A stretch of DNA of 45,351 bases from Elusimicrobiales bacterium (GCA_024681855.1 JAILAB010000059.1:1-45351); one strand, 5' to 3'; positions 8,266 through 17,976 are shown, counted from the stretch's first letter. Program-made: numbers and translations. Notes: a model not told the origin generated them from the sequence alone.

Positions 8266-9288
8266 TTAACGCATGTCTCTTATTTTTTTTAGACGGAAGT
8301 ATTTGTCAAATGGGCGGCCTTCCTCGTTTATCCATATCCCTTTTTCTTTTATCACAGTCCAGGCTGCGCCATTTGCGAAAGGATAGGCATAATCATATTT
8401 GAACTTTGTCAGTTCTTTTCCTGATGAATCAATATAGCCTAATTTCCCGCCTTTGTCTTTTCTTACTGCCGCTTTTCCTTCGGAGAAAGGCAGGCATTCA
8501 GCGTACTGGAATGGTATTGTTATTATGCCGCCGTTATCTATATATCCGCATTTGTTTTCTGAATCTAATGCTGTCGCTGCGGCATATCCTTCTGAATATG
8601 GCCACAGCCTTATATAATCTCTAATTTTAAATAACAGCTTTGTTGTTATTAAACCGTATTTTCCATCCAGCCTGGCTGTAGCAAAACCGGCTGAAAAAGG
8701 ATAGAGTTCATCATACGCCGGCGGAAGGGCTTCATTTCCGTTTTCGTCAATAAGGCCATATTTGCCATTTTTTAGAAATACAGCATATCCTTCTGAATAT
8801 GGCTTTATTTCATCGCAGCCGCATGGGCGGAACTCTTTTGTGCTAATGTCTGCTATGCCCCATAGCCCGTTTTTTTTGGCAGGGGCGCTGTTTCCTGAGA
8901 AATTATAAAATTCCTCATATTCCGCAGGAAAAATCATTTCCCCTTTTTTATCGGCATATCCCCAGTAGCCGCGAAGCTTTACCGGAATGCCATGTTCATC
9001 TGGATATTTTACGTTTTGCCAGCGTCCGCGCAATATTTCTGTGCCGCTTGAAGATATGAAAACAGTATATGGATTAGTGAATGCTATTCCCATGCCGTTT
9101 TTAAACTGCCGGGCCGCTTCATATTTAGGCTTAATTTTAACTGCTGACGATTCGTCGCAATAGCCCCAGTGTCCTTTGCTGTCTGAATATGGAATGAGGT
9201 TTTCCGCCTTGACGGCAGAGGGTGCTGCCGCGAATATCCATGCTGCCGCAAAAAACGCTAAAATGTTAAATCTGGAAATTTTCTTCAT
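8266..9288 (-). CDS. Secreted WG-repeat protein
   Basis: A 340-residue exported protein. Residues 1-28 form a Sec signal peptide with a likely cut after AVKA. The rest is a chain of WG (KWG-type) repeats, each with the pattern G-x-W/Y-G-Y/L-x-D followed by PxYDE or similar; examples are GHWGYCDESS, GYWGYADKKGE, GLWGIADIS, GKYGLIDENG, GKYGLITTK and KLGYIDSSGK. Such repeats are predicted to form beta-rich binding surfaces and have no fixed function. It follows coaD by 23 bases and ends at a terminator. Family assignment is firm; the role is unknown. Confidence 0.85.
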   Translation of the reverse strand: MKKISRFNILAFFAAAWIFAAAPSAVKAENLIPYSDSKGHWGYCDESSAVKIKPKYEAARQFKNGMGIAFTNPYTVFISSSGTEILRGRWQNVKYPDEHGIPVKLRGYWGYADKKGEMIFPAEYEEFYNFSGNSAPAKKNGLWGIADISTKEFRPCGCDEIKPYSEGYAVFLKNGKYGLIDENGNEALPPAYDELYPFSAGFATARLDGKYGLITTKLLFKIRDYIRLWPYSEGYAAATALDSENKCGYIDNGGIITIPFQYAECLPFSEGKAAVRKDKGGKLGYIDSSGKELTKFKYDYAYPFANGAAWTVIKEKGIWINEEGRPFDKYFRLKKIRDMR

Positions 9289-9311
9289 TTTATCTCTATG
9301 TCATTTATTTT

Positions 9312-9806
9312 TTATTGCTTTTTCAAGGGAAATTTTTGCTTTAGCCGCTCGGCCACCAGCGGCGGGACAAGTTTAGCAAGGTCTCCATGAAATGATGCGA
9401 CTTCCCGTACTGCGCTTGAGGACAGGTATGTGTATCGCTGGCGCGGCATAAGAAAAAGCGTCTCTATGTCTGGAAAAAGCGTTCTGTTTATGGCTGCTAT
9501 TTGGAACTCATAATCCAGGTCTGTTACAGCCCTAAGTCCCCTTATCACTACCCTTAAGCCATTTTTCCGCAAATAATTTACAAGCAGCCCTTCAAAGCTG
9601 TCTACAATTATATTAGGCTTGCCTTTAAGAAGCTCTTCCAGCATCATTCTCCTTTCTTCTACTGTGAACAGGCATTTTTTTGCAGGGTTGTGAAAAATGC
9701 TTACTATGAGCTTGTCTACTACTTTGGACGCTCTCTCTATCATGTCCAGATGTCCGAAGTGTATTGGGTCAAAGCTTCCTGAATAAACTGCTATTTTATG
9801 TTTCAT
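9312..9806 (-). CDS. coaD: Phosphopantetheine adenylyltransferase
   Basis: A 164-residue nucleotidyltransferase that makes dephospho-CoA from ATP and 4'-phosphopantetheine, the penultimate step of CoA synthesis. The ATP-binding motif is clear at GSFDPIHFGH (His16 and His19). RGLRAVTDLDYEFQIA and the C-terminal YLSSSAVRE motif are also typical, and the length is normal. It sits in the lipid A operon, 22 bases downstream of an acyltransferase gene, so CoA supply is linked to lipid synthesis. Confidence 0.96.
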   Translation of the reverse strand: MKHKIAVYSGSFDPIHFGHLDMIERASKVVDKLIVSIFHNPAKKCLFTVEERRMMLEELLKGKPNIIVDSFEGLLVNYLRKNGLRVVIRGLRAVTDLDYEFQIAAINRTLFPDIETLFLMPRQRYTYLSSSAVREVASFHGDLAKLVPPLVAERLKQKFPLKKQ

Positions 9807-9828
9807 TATGATTTAAAATTCAGTGCTG

Positions 9829-10491
9829 TTATTGTTTCAGCATATTTTCTGCTTTCTCAGTTAAGTCCAAAAGCTTCTTTTGCAGAATTTGAGCTTCCTC
9901 TTTCTGGTCTGCGTTTTTGCTTATGCGGTACGGCTTGCCAAAAACGGCTTTTATTCTGCTAAACGGCATGGGTATTTCAAGCCTGTCCCAGGTTTTTAGC
10001 TTTATGCTTATTGAAGCTGCGGAAGCTATTGGAACTATTGGACATCCCGTTATCCTGGCAAGGAATATTGCTCCTTCCTGCACGGAATATTTAGGGCCTA
10101 GAGGACCGTCTACAGTTATTGCTATGGTTTTGCCAGCCTTTAGCGCGCGCATTAGAGATCTGGCCGCGGTTAGGCTTTTCTTGTAATTGCTTTTGTTTGT
10201 GTCAGTAGAGCCGCGCGCTACTGAATAGCCGAGATTCTCTAGCACGGCAGATATATAATCCCCATCCCGGCTTGCGCTTGCAAGGGTGTGCAATCCCTCA
10301 TCCCTGTGAATGCCTATGTGCAGCAGCTGCCTGTTATGCCATAAGGCATAAATGAAAGGCTGCTCATTTTTTTCTGGCCGCCTGCCTATAGTTTCAATAC
10401 GGGACAAACGCATTATAAGGCGTAAGGCTGCTGCGCCAAGAGGCCCTATTATTTTTACAATCAGTTTATGGGCAGTTTCTTTTAATTTCAT
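9829..10491 (-). CDS. DUF374 lysophospholipid/lipid A-type acyltransferase
   Basis: A 220-residue protein of the DUF374 branch of the lysophospholipid acyltransferase superfamily. Visible signatures are ALWHNRQLLH (the His-x4-type catalytic region is altered in this branch), SASRDGDYISAVLENLGY, ARGSTDTNKS and AITVDGPLGPKY. Residues 10-28 are hydrophobic and may anchor it to the inner face of the membrane. It lies between lpxI and coaD in the lipid A operon, so acylation of a lipid A or envelope lipid precursor is likely. The exact acceptor cannot be told from sequence. Confidence 0.8.
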   Translation of the reverse strand: MKLKETAHKLIVKIIGPLGAAALRLIMRLSRIETIGRRPEKNEQPFIYALWHNRQLLHIGIHRDEGLHTLASASRDGDYISAVLENLGYSVARGSTDTNKSNYKKSLTAARSLMRALKAGKTIAITVDGPLGPKYSVQEGAIFLARITGCPIVPIASAASISIKLKTWDRLEIPMPFSRIKAVFGKPYRISKNADQKEEAQILQKKLLDLTEKAENMLKQ

Positions 10492-10514
10492 CAGCTGTTT
10501 AAATTAAAAAGTTT

Positions 10515-11354
10515 CTATTTGAAAGAATATTCTCCTGTAGCCGCAAAAACAGTGATGCCTGCTTTTTTCGCTTCTTCAGCAAATGCTTCCGGATTAAAAA
10601 TAAGTGTTTTCTGTGCTTCAAGCACTAATATGGAAGCGCCAGCCTGCTCCATTGTTTTTAGCGTAGGTATGCCTGCTACAGGCAGATCAAAGCGCATATC
10701 CTGATTAGGACGGGCGACTTTAACGACCATAAGCTTGCCTTTATCGCCGCTCTGCCTCATGAGCTCTCCTGCCCTCAGTATGCACTTATCTGTTCCTTCC
10801 TGGCCTTCAGCGGCATAAACTACTTTCTCGCGCAATACTACCGTAAGGCCTATGTCTAGCGCGGCAATTGCTTTCGCTGCTTTCCAGCCATAGGCGGCAG
10901 CGTCTTTTTCTTCTTCGGTAAGAGCTTTGCCGCATATAAGGCCCTCTTTTGCCAGCATGTCTTCAAGAAAGGCTGCGGAGCTTATCAGCTCAAGCCCGTC
11001 TTTTTTCATCTCTTCGGCAATGCTGCCAAGCAGACTGTTGGCTTTTTTGTCCTTTAGCGAGGCCAGAAGTTTTATGGCTCGGAAATCCGGCATTATTCCG
11101 CCAAATATGGACACATGCGGCACGGAGCCGGCCATTACAACTTTGCCAGCTCCGTTTTTTTTAAGGAATTTAATAGGCGCATCTATCTTGCCGAGCCGGA
11201 AATATTCAATGGCTGATGAATATTTCTCAATTTCTGGCGGAGTAATGCCCTTAAAGCCTATGGTTATTACTTCATGCCCGGCTTTTATTGCGCCCTTTGC
11301 CAGCAGTATGGGAAATTCCCCTGCGCCGCAGATAAGTCCTATTCTTTCAGCCAT
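10515..11354 (-). CDS. lpxI: UDP-2,3-diacylglucosamine pyrophosphatase (LpxI type)
   Basis: A 279-residue LpxI, the enzyme that splits UDP-2,3-diacylglucosamine to lipid X in bacteria lacking LpxH. The N-terminal domain starts with IGLICGAGEFPILLAKGA and includes GKVVMAGSVPH. The C-terminal domain has AEGQEGTDKCILRAG and KVARPNQDMRFDLPVAG, both characteristic of the family, and TLKTMEQAGA. It starts 3 bases after lpxA, as often seen for lpxA-lpxI pairs. This step normally follows LpxD in the pathway. Confidence 0.95.
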   Translation of the reverse strand: MAERIGLICGAGEFPILLAKGAIKAGHEVITIGFKGITPPEIEKYSSAIEYFRLGKIDAPIKFLKKNGAGKVVMAGSVPHVSIFGGIMPDFRAIKLLASLKDKKANSLLGSIAEEMKKDGLELISSAAFLEDMLAKEGLICGKALTEEEKDAAAYGWKAAKAIAALDIGLTVVLREKVVYAAEGQEGTDKCILRAGELMRQSGDKGKLMVVKVARPNQDMRFDLPVAGIPTLKTMEQAGASILVLEAQKTLIFNPEAFAEEAKKAGITVFAATGEYSFK

Positions 11355-11357
11355 GGC

Positions 11358-12179
11358 TTAATCTTCGCTGTCTTCTATCCCGGCAATGGCTCTTGGCCGT
11401 GCAATGCCGCGCTTTGAGCTTTCAATAAAGTCAAGCATCATAGCAGCTTCAGGGGGAAGGTTTTCAGCGCGCAATGCCGCTACGGCATCTTTTAACAGCA
11501 TGTGCTTGAAGAAAAGCGTTTTATACACATGCTTTATTGCCTGAATTTGCTCCCTGGTCATTCCGGCTCTGCGCATTCCGACTAGGTTTAGGCGGAAAGG
11601 CCTGGCAGGATTTCCTTTTGCTGTTACATAAGGCAATATGTCTTGGCTTACCATGCCGCCTCCGGATAACATGGCCAGCTTGCCGATATGCGTGAACTGA
11701 TGTATTCCGCTAAGGCCGGAAATAGTGGCCCTGTCGTCAATATGCACATGCCCGGCGGGCGACGCGCAGTTTACGAGAATTACATTATTCCCTATTCTGC
11801 CGTCATGCGCCACATGGGAATTGGCCATGAACATGCAGCCGCTGCCTACAGATGTAAGGTTTGTGGCTGTAGATCCTCGGTGGAAAGTAACGCTTTCTCT
11901 TATTACATTGTTGTCTCCCATGACAAAACGCGTATGTTCGCCATGGTATGACCAGTCCTGAGGCGGCATGCCTACATAGGCTGCTCCTGTAAAAAGATTG
12001 TTTTTTCCTATCGTGCAGAATTCAAAAATGCAATGGGCCCCTATTTTAGTTCCTTCGCCGATCTGTACGTCTTCGCCGATAACTGTGTAAGGGCCTATTA
12101 CTACGTCTTTTGCTATATCCGCATCATCATTTATTATTGCGGTAGGATGTATTTTTGCTGTTGGATGTATGGATGACAT
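11358..12179 (-). CDS. lpxA: UDP-N-acetylglucosamine acyltransferase
   Basis: A 273-residue left-handed beta-helix acyltransferase that performs the first step of lipid A synthesis. Hexapeptide repeats fill the first 190 or so residues. The catalytic histidine is at the same number as in E. coli, His125, within NSHVAHDGRIG. GLSGIHQFTHIG and GNPARPFRLNLVGMRR follow as expected, and the C-terminal part is the usual helical bundle. The order lpxD, lpxC, lpxA, lpxI is maintained in the operon. Confidence 0.97.
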   Translation of the reverse strand: MSSIHPTAKIHPTAIINDDADIAKDVVIGPYTVIGEDVQIGEGTKIGAHCIFEFCTIGKNNLFTGAAYVGMPPQDWSYHGEHTRFVMGDNNVIRESVTFHRGSTATNLTSVGSGCMFMANSHVAHDGRIGNNVILVNCASPAGHVHIDDRATISGLSGIHQFTHIGKLAMLSGGGMVSQDILPYVTAKGNPARPFRLNLVGMRRAGMTREQIQAIKHVYKTLFFKHMLLKDAVAALRAENLPPEAAMMLDFIESSKRGIARPRAIAGIEDSED

Positions 12180-12239
12180 ATATCTCTCCTAAAATCTGTT
12201 TGTTTACAAAATCTGCTTCAAAGTTCCTCAGAGCTGGTT

Positions 12240-13067
12240 TTATTCTGTTGCCTGTTCAAGCATTCTTGCGAATTTAACATTGCTGGCATGACCGCATCGT
12301 ATTGTTTCTATCCTTACTCCTTCAGGCCTCCAGCCTAAAAGCGCAAGGTCTCCTATGAAGTCCAGCAGCTTATGCCTCGCTATTTCATCAGGGAACCTTA
12401 GTCCGCCGTCTGCTAATATTTCTTTCTGAGTTATTACCAGCGCATTCTTTAAAGAACCGCCTTTTGCTAATCCGGCTTTTCTTAGCATTTCAAGCTCAAA
12501 GTCATATCCGAAAGTTCTGGCAGGAGCTATTTCTTTTATAAAGGAAGAGGGATTTATTTCCTTATCTATCAGTAGCCTTCCGGCCATTGGATGGCTGTTT
12601 TCATAAACAAGGGAAACGGAAAATCCCTTTTCTGCAGGGACTGCCTTGTAATAAACTTCTCCGAAATTAACCTCTGTTTTTTTCTTTATGCGCTTTATGT
12701 CCGGCATGCCTGCTGTTTCTTCAAAGCCTGCTGCGATAAGAATGTCTGCAAAAGGCTTTGAAGAGCCATCGCATATAGGAGGCTCTTCCCCTATTATCTC
12801 AATGTCCAGGTCATCTATGCCTAAAGCGGCAGCGGCGCTAAGCAGATGCTCAACTGTATGTATGGTATGGATGCCGTCAGAAATGTTTGTGCCCCTGACA
12901 GTGCCTGAAACATTTTTCAGAACAGCCCTTACGGGCGTATTGAACCCAGGGCCTGTGAACCTTATTCCTGTGCCTTTTGCCGGATGAAAGATGGCCTTTG
13001 ACTTATTGCCTGTGTGAAGGCCTATGCCTTCTATTTGTGTTTCCTTTTTTATTGTTTTTCTTGACAT
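12240..13067 (-). CDS. lpxC: UDP-3-O-acyl-N-acetylglucosamine deacetylase
   Basis: A 275-residue zinc deacetylase that commits the precursor to lipid A. The zinc and catalytic residues are all present: Glu73 and His74 in HTVEHLL, His233 and Asp237 in RHKLLDFIGDLALLG, and His261 near the end. ICDGSSKPF and PARTFGYDFE are also diagnostic. It is slightly shorter than the E. coli enzyme but is not fused to FabZ, as it is in some phyla. It abuts lpxD with no gap. Confidence 0.97.
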   Translation of the reverse strand: MSRKTIKKETQIEGIGLHTGNKSKAIFHPAKGTGIRFTGPGFNTPVRAVLKNVSGTVRGTNISDGIHTIHTVEHLLSAAAALGIDDLDIEIIGEEPPICDGSSKPFADILIAAGFEETAGMPDIKRIKKKTEVNFGEVYYKAVPAEKGFSVSLVYENSHPMAGRLLIDKEINPSSFIKEIAPARTFGYDFELEMLRKAGLAKGGSLKNALVITQKEILADGGLRFPDEIARHKLLDFIGDLALLGWRPEGVRIETIRCGHASNVKFARMLEQATE

Positions 13068-14180
13068 TTATTTCTCCGGGGCCTGAATTGGATTTGGAGG
13101 CATTGGCGGTTTCCTGTTTTCCGTCTCAATGAGTTTTTTCTCTTCCGGGCATATTTTTTCAAGCTGCTTTCTGATTTTTATTAATTCCTTTCTCATTTCC
13201 GGCAGTTTGCCTAGCAGCGCTTCAATCTTGAATGCTTCTGTTCTGGGCCTTGCGAAGTGCCCGCAAAGAAGCTCTCCGGGCTTAACATCGCTTAGCACGC
13301 CTGTGCGGCCCATGAGCGTGGCTCCTTTTCCTATTTTAACATGATCGGCTATGCAGCATTGTCCGCTTAATGTGGAATAGTCCTCTATTGTAACTGAGCC
13401 TGCTATTGTGGTATGGGCCAGTATTATGCAATTTCGGCCTATCTGCACATTATGCGCTATATGTACCAGATTGTCAATTTTTGTGCCGTCCCCTATATAT
13501 GTTGTTTCCATTGCGGCGCGGTCTATGCAGGTATTGGCTCCTATTTCAACTTTGTCCCCTATAATTACCTTGCCTATCTGCGGTATTTTTTCATGAACCC
13601 CGTTATTGAATACATATCCGAAGCCGTCGCTGCCAATCACTGCTCCCGGGAATAAAATGCAGTCGCTGCCTATCTGGCAATTGTTCATTATTTTTACGCC
13701 TGGGCATATTCTGGTTCTGGCTCCTATTTTCACATTATGCCCTATGTAGCTGCCGGCTTCTATTATTGCGTTTGCTCCTATTTCCGCTCCGGATTCCACC
13801 GTGCAGCCTGGGCCTATGTGCGCCCGGTGCCCGATAATCGCATTAGGGCTTACGGCTGCCAGCTTGTCTATTCCTACGGGATATACCGGACGCATAGCTT
13901 TTTCAGCTTCGCGCAGTAAAAGCATAAAGGCATATCTCGGATTCTTCACATAAATTACGCAGTTTTGAAATGAGGCAAGTTCCTGCTTTGCCGTGTCCGG
14001 GGCAAGTATGCAGGCTGCCTTGCTGTTCTTTGCCGCTTCCAGAAATTTGGGGTCTGCAAGAAAAGTTATGTCTTTTTCTCCTGCTTTTTCAACGGGAGCC
14101 ACATTCTCTATAATTCTCTTGGGATTGCCTTGCAGCTCTCCATGCAGTTTTTCAGCTATTATCTCAACAAAAAATCTCAT
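13068..14180 (-). CDS. lpxD: UDP-3-O-acylglucosamine N-acyltransferase
   Basis: A 370-residue trimeric acyltransferase, the third step of lipid A synthesis. The N-terminal uridine-binding domain (1-105) contains DITFLADPKF. It is followed by many hexapeptide repeats, with the conserved IGSDGFGYV and IDNLVHIAHNVQIG, where His243 is the likely catalytic base. A 30-residue charged and proline-rich tail follows. Its start overlaps the end of the OmpH-like gene by 4 bases, which indicates translational coupling. Confidence 0.96.
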   Translation of the reverse strand: MRFFVEIIAEKLHGELQGNPKRIIENVAPVEKAGEKDITFLADPKFLEAAKNSKAACILAPDTAKQELASFQNCVIYVKNPRYAFMLLLREAEKAMRPVYPVGIDKLAAVSPNAIIGHRAHIGPGCTVESGAEIGANAIIEAGSYIGHNVKIGARTRICPGVKIMNNCQIGSDCILFPGAVIGSDGFGYVFNNGVHEKIPQIGKVIIGDKVEIGANTCIDRAAMETTYIGDGTKIDNLVHIAHNVQIGRNCIILAHTTIAGSVTIEDYSTLSGQCCIADHVKIGKGATLMGRTGVLSDVKPGELLCGHFARPRTEAFKIEALLGKLPEMRKELIKIRKQLEKICPEEKKLIETENRKPPMPPNPIQAPEK

Positions 14181-15301
14181 TCTTCATCCTCCGCGGTTTC
14201 CAAAAGGGATAGAAGTTTCTGCGTAAGGTCAACGGTCTTCTTTCCATATAATATTTCTCTTTTGTCTACCACAACGCTTATTTCTTCCTGCTCTGAAATT
14301 TTTTTCAGCGCAGTGTAAATCTTTCCAAGCACCTGTTTAGTGCGGGCTTCCTCGTAAGCAGCCAGTTCTTGCTCTGCCTGTTTTTCATATTCCTTCAGCT
14401 CTTCTTCATTCTTCTTTATTTTTTGTTCAAGCGTATGTATTGCTGTTTCTATTTTAGCGCTTTCTGTTGACACGGAGAAGCCGAAATCTCCTATTCCTGG
14501 AATGTTTACGGTAAATACAGGGGCTTTTTTTGCTTCTTCAGCGGCCTTGCCGTACGGGCTTTGCGGCAACTGCGGCAATGGCACGCTTTCATGCGCGTCT
14601 ATTTCTTTGGCATTGCCTTCATGTGCCGCAATTTCAGTGCTGGCTGTTTCGTTTTCTAGAGAAAAATTATCTTTTTCGGCTTTTTTATTGCCTTCGCTGC
14701 CTGAAATGTCTGGCCCTATTATTTCTTTGCCTGGACCAGTTCCGCCACCTTCTTCTTTATTATTTGCTTTTTCTGCTTCTGTTAAGAGAATGTCTTTTTT
14801 TTCTTGGTTTTCATTAGATTCCGGAAATCTTTCTCTTATTATTTTTTGCAAGTCTTCCTCTGGCACTCCCTGCTGTCTCAGTTCTGCCATTGCTTTACGC
14901 TTTTCATTTTCCTTTTCCTGTTTTTTTAATGTCTCTTCGTCTTCCCTTATTTTAGCGGCATCTAGACGCAGCTTTTCGGCTGCCTCGTCAGCTTTTCGGC
15001 GGGCTTCCATCATCTCGGGCAATATTGCAGCGAGCTCCCTTTCCTGGCGCAGCTTTGCAGCTTCGGCTTTCTGCTCAAATATCTTTTTTCTTTTTTTATC
15101 AATGTTTTCTTCTTTTTTTCTTATTTCTTCATCAAGGTCATGCTTTGAAGAGACTGTTCCTGAATATGAGCGGAAAACCTGGTCTAAGTCTATGAACCCT
15201 ATGGTTCCTGTTTCGCTGCGGTTCTCATTCAAAAATATCTCTATTGCTTCAGCAGGAACTGAAAGCAGCAGGAATGTGAGAGCAGCGGCGAAAATTTTCA
15301 T
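14177..15301 (-). CDS. Long OmpH/Skp-like periplasmic chaperone
   Basis: A 374-residue exported protein of the OmpH/Skp type. It has a signal peptide (about 1-19), then IGFIDLDQVFRSYSGT, the typical start of the Skp body. Two long charged coiled-coil segments follow (about 60-150 and 280-330). The C-terminus EEISVVVDKREILYG resembles the closing strand of OmpH. Skp is about 160 residues, so this is more than twice as long. The extra part is a Gly/Glu/Pro-rich insert near 170-270. It sits directly between bamA and lpxD, the standard place for skp, so outer-membrane protein delivery is the likely job. Confidence 0.82.
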   Translation of the reverse strand: MKIFAAALTFLLLSVPAEAIEIFLNENRSETGTIGFIDLDQVFRSYSGTVSSKHDLDEEIRKKEENIDKKRKKIFEQKAEAAKLRQERELAAILPEMMEARRKADEAAEKLRLDAAKIREDEETLKKQEKENEKRKAMAELRQQGVPEEDLQKIIRERFPESNENQEKKDILLTEAEKANNKEEGGGTGPGKEIIGPDISGSEGNKKAEKDNFSLENETASTEIAAHEGNAKEIDAHESVPLPQLPQSPYGKAAEEAKKAPVFTVNIPGIGDFGFSVSTESAKIETAIHTLEQKIKKNEEELKEYEKQAEQELAAYEEARTKQVLGKIYTALKKISEQEEISVVVDKREILYGKKTVDLTQKLLSLLETAEDEE

Positions 15302-15303
15302 AA

Positions 15304-17976
15304 TCAGAACATTGTTCCCATTGTGAAGTAAATGTCGGAAAGGTCATCTCCTCTGTTATGATTAAATCCATATCCCCAGTCAAGGCGTATGGGGAAGGCA
15401 GGCGTTGTGAATCTTATGCCAAAGCCTGCTCCTGATTTAAGCTGTTTTTCTCCTCTTCCGGTGCGCAGGGATATTTCATCAAATTTATTCCATGAGTTTC
15501 CTATGTCAAAGAAGAAAGCCCATTGCACGATCGTGCGGCGTTTTTCCCGCGCAAGAGGAAATTTGAACTCAACATTCATCACATCGTATACCAGACCGCC
15601 GTTTGCAGGGCCTACCTGTCCGTTATTTTTATAGCCCCTTATTGTGTCGGCTCCGCCTAGGAAGTAGCGTTCATACACAGGCACTTCTTTAGTGTCTCCG
15701 AACCTTTCCGCAAAGCCAATGCGATTGCTTACGGCCAAAACAAAGGGATATTCCCCTATTGAGAAAAGCTTTTGGTTGAAGCTATATGATAATGTGGGCT
15801 TATAAAAATTCATGTCCCCTTGGAAGATTCCGCCGGCATATTCAATTCCGAGAGAAAGTTTTTGTCCCCTTGTTGGATCCCAAATGCTGTCGCGGGTATC
15901 TATGGCTGCTTCAAGGAAAACGGTGGAAGTGATGTTTTCTTCGTCTTTAAGCACATCGGCATAGGCATTGTCTATGTCATACATTCTTATTCTTTCTAAG
16001 CTGTATGCTGCCGTTATGTAATATTTGTCGTCTTCAAAGCGCGGAGTTACTGATATTCTGCCTCCCGTGCGTTTTTCGGTGTAGGCATGGAGTGTTGTCT
16101 GGTATGGCTTATAATGCCTTGTATTATAAGTGTCAAGGCCTAGCCTTATAGGCTTCTCTCCCAGCCATGGCGTTGATATGCTGAAATTATAATCCTGTAT
16201 GTTCTTTCCGAAATTATATGAAAGTGATGTTCTGTATGCTCTTCCAAAAAGGTTCAGATGCGTGAGCGATAGTGTTCCGACAAAGCCGTCTGAGGAAGAA
16301 ATGCCTGCGCCTGCAGTAAGCATGCCTGGCTTTCCCTCAGTTACGTCAAAAACCAAATCCACTTTGTCAGGCTCTTCTGTGGGATTTATTGCCAGCTTCA
16401 CATCGTCTATAAAGCCTAAATTAAAGATCTTTTCCTGGCTGCGGCGCACTTTAGCTGAGCTGAATACCTCTCCTTCTTTCTGCGCAACTTCCCTGCGGAA
16501 AACATAAGGCTTTGTTGCCTCATTCCCGGCTATGTCTATGTGCCCAACATATATCGGATTGTGTTCGGTTATGAAAAAAGTTATGTCTGTTTCCCCGGTT
16601 TTTTCATTTTTGGTCCTGTCATAGGAAATATCGGCTTTCAGATAACCCTTGTCGGCATATTTATTTTGTATGGCAAGAATGGTTTCTGTGAAAAGTTCCT
16701 GGCTGTATTTCTTGCCGCGTTTATACGCTATGTCTGTCTTAAAGTCTCCCGGCATGTAAATTTCATTGCCTGAAAAGAAGGTCGCGCCGAAATACTGAAC
16801 ATCACCCTCAGTAAGGGATATATGAAAAGTTACGCTAGAACGGTTTTCATTAAATGTAATAGAGGAGTCATTTATTTCAAAATCCGCATAACCATTGTCT
16901 TTGTAGAAAGCTGAAAGCGCGGCAAGGTCTGCCTTAATTTGCTTGGGATTATATTTTCTCTTAGGCCTGTTCTGAAGTTTTTTCCTAAGTTTTTTTTCCT
17001 TGAAAGCTGTCACGCCGGAAAAGCTGACTGAGTCAATTATAGCCTTAGGCCCTTCAGTAATATTAATGTCAATGGAACAAAGCCTGGTTTGTTCATCACA
17101 GGTTTTCTCATAAGTTGCTTTTGCGTCAATAAAGCCCCTGTCATTGTATTTTTCTATGATTTTTAACATGTCTTCGCGCAAACGGAAGTCATCAAGAAAG
17201 TCTTTTTCCTTAGTATTCATGGCATCTCTTATGGTGCCGGCAGACATTCTTTTTCTTCCAATAATATTTATTTTCTTTATGGCGGGCTTTTCTTCTATGA
17301 CATAAATAATTTTTACCGGGAAAGGGCAGGAGACTTCTTCCGCATTCTTTTTGGAAACGCTAAGATCCTTAATAGGCTCTATCTCTACGGATATGTTTTC
17401 CAGGCTGCCAAGGCTCATCATTGCCTCTATGTCTGCTGAAATATCGCTTTTTTTATAAAGTTTGCCTTTTTTAGCTTTTCCTGTTTTTATCAGAACTTTA
17501 GCTTTTAGGTTTTTATTGCCTCGGACTTCTATTGCTCCTGTTTCCCAAGGGCCATTGCCTATGCTGTCGCTGTCTTCTTCGGATAAAGGTTCATCTTCAT
17601 TAGGCATTGATGCCTGTTCCTGCTGGGGATTTTCTGCGTCCTGCTTCCAGTCGTCTTGTTCTGGTTCGGATTGTTTTTCTGTCCCGTTTTCATTTATAGA
17701 CGCATCAGAGTCATTTTCTTCTTCAGTCCTGCTGTCTGAAAGCGTATCCTGTTCAGTATATTGTCCGCTCTGACCTTCCTTTTCATCATTTCTGTAATCA
17801 GAATCATCTTTGCCGGAATTATTAGCGGAAGCTTCTGCAGCGGAGGCGTTTTCCTTGCTGCTCTGTGAAACAGTCTCTTTTGCTGCTTGGCTATCTGTTG
17901 TGCCGCTTGCCAGCGCAGGCATGGCATTCAGGCTTATTCCAAGAAACAAAGAAAACAAAAAGAAAACAGATTTCAT
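15304..17976 (-). CDS. bamA: Outer membrane protein assembly factor BamA
   Basis: An 890-residue BamA that inserts beta-barrels into the outer membrane. The signal peptide is about 1-24. Residues 25-145 are an unusually long acidic, Ser/Asn/Gln-rich stretch. POTRA domains follow from about 150 (GAIEVRGNKNLKAKVLIKTG) to about 560, and the barrel from about 570. The barrel holds the lid motif GADTIRGYKNNG and VQWAFFFDIGNSW, and ends FTMGTMF with the expected terminal Phe. Normal BamA is about 750-810 residues, and the acidic insert accounts for the excess. As the first gene of the minus-strand block, it is followed by the OmpH-like gene and lpx genes. Confidence 0.94.
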   Translation of the reverse strand: MKSVFFLFSLFLGISLNAMPALASGTTDSQAAKETVSQSSKENASAAEASANNSGKDDSDYRNDEKEGQSGQYTEQDTLSDSRTEEENDSDASINENGTEKQSEPEQDDWKQDAENPQQEQASMPNEDEPLSEEDSDSIGNGPWETGAIEVRGNKNLKAKVLIKTGKAKKGKLYKKSDISADIEAMMSLGSLENISVEIEPIKDLSVSKKNAEEVSCPFPVKIIYVIEEKPAIKKINIIGRKRMSAGTIRDAMNTKEKDFLDDFRLREDMLKIIEKYNDRGFIDAKATYEKTCDEQTRLCSIDINITEGPKAIIDSVSFSGVTAFKEKKLRKKLQNRPKRKYNPKQIKADLAALSAFYKDNGYADFEINDSSITFNENRSSVTFHISLTEGDVQYFGATFFSGNEIYMPGDFKTDIAYKRGKKYSQELFTETILAIQNKYADKGYLKADISYDRTKNEKTGETDITFFITEHNPIYVGHIDIAGNEATKPYVFRREVAQKEGEVFSSAKVRRSQEKIFNLGFIDDVKLAINPTEEPDKVDLVFDVTEGKPGMLTAGAGISSSDGFVGTLSLTHLNLFGRAYRTSLSYNFGKNIQDYNFSISTPWLGEKPIRLGLDTYNTRHYKPYQTTLHAYTEKRTGGRISVTPRFEDDKYYITAAYSLERIRMYDIDNAYADVLKDEENITSTVFLEAAIDTRDSIWDPTRGQKLSLGIEYAGGIFQGDMNFYKPTLSYSFNQKLFSIGEYPFVLAVSNRIGFAERFGDTKEVPVYERYFLGGADTIRGYKNNGQVGPANGGLVYDVMNVEFKFPLAREKRRTIVQWAFFFDIGNSWNKFDEISLRTGRGEKQLKSGAGFGIRFTTPAFPIRLDWGYGFNHNRGDDLSDIYFTMGTMF

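Noticed and set aside
876-17976. Plus-strand frames of 60-270 codons opposite the minus-strand genes
   Set aside because: They are shadows of well-identified genes, with skewed Ser/Leu/Phe-rich translations and no ribosome sites.
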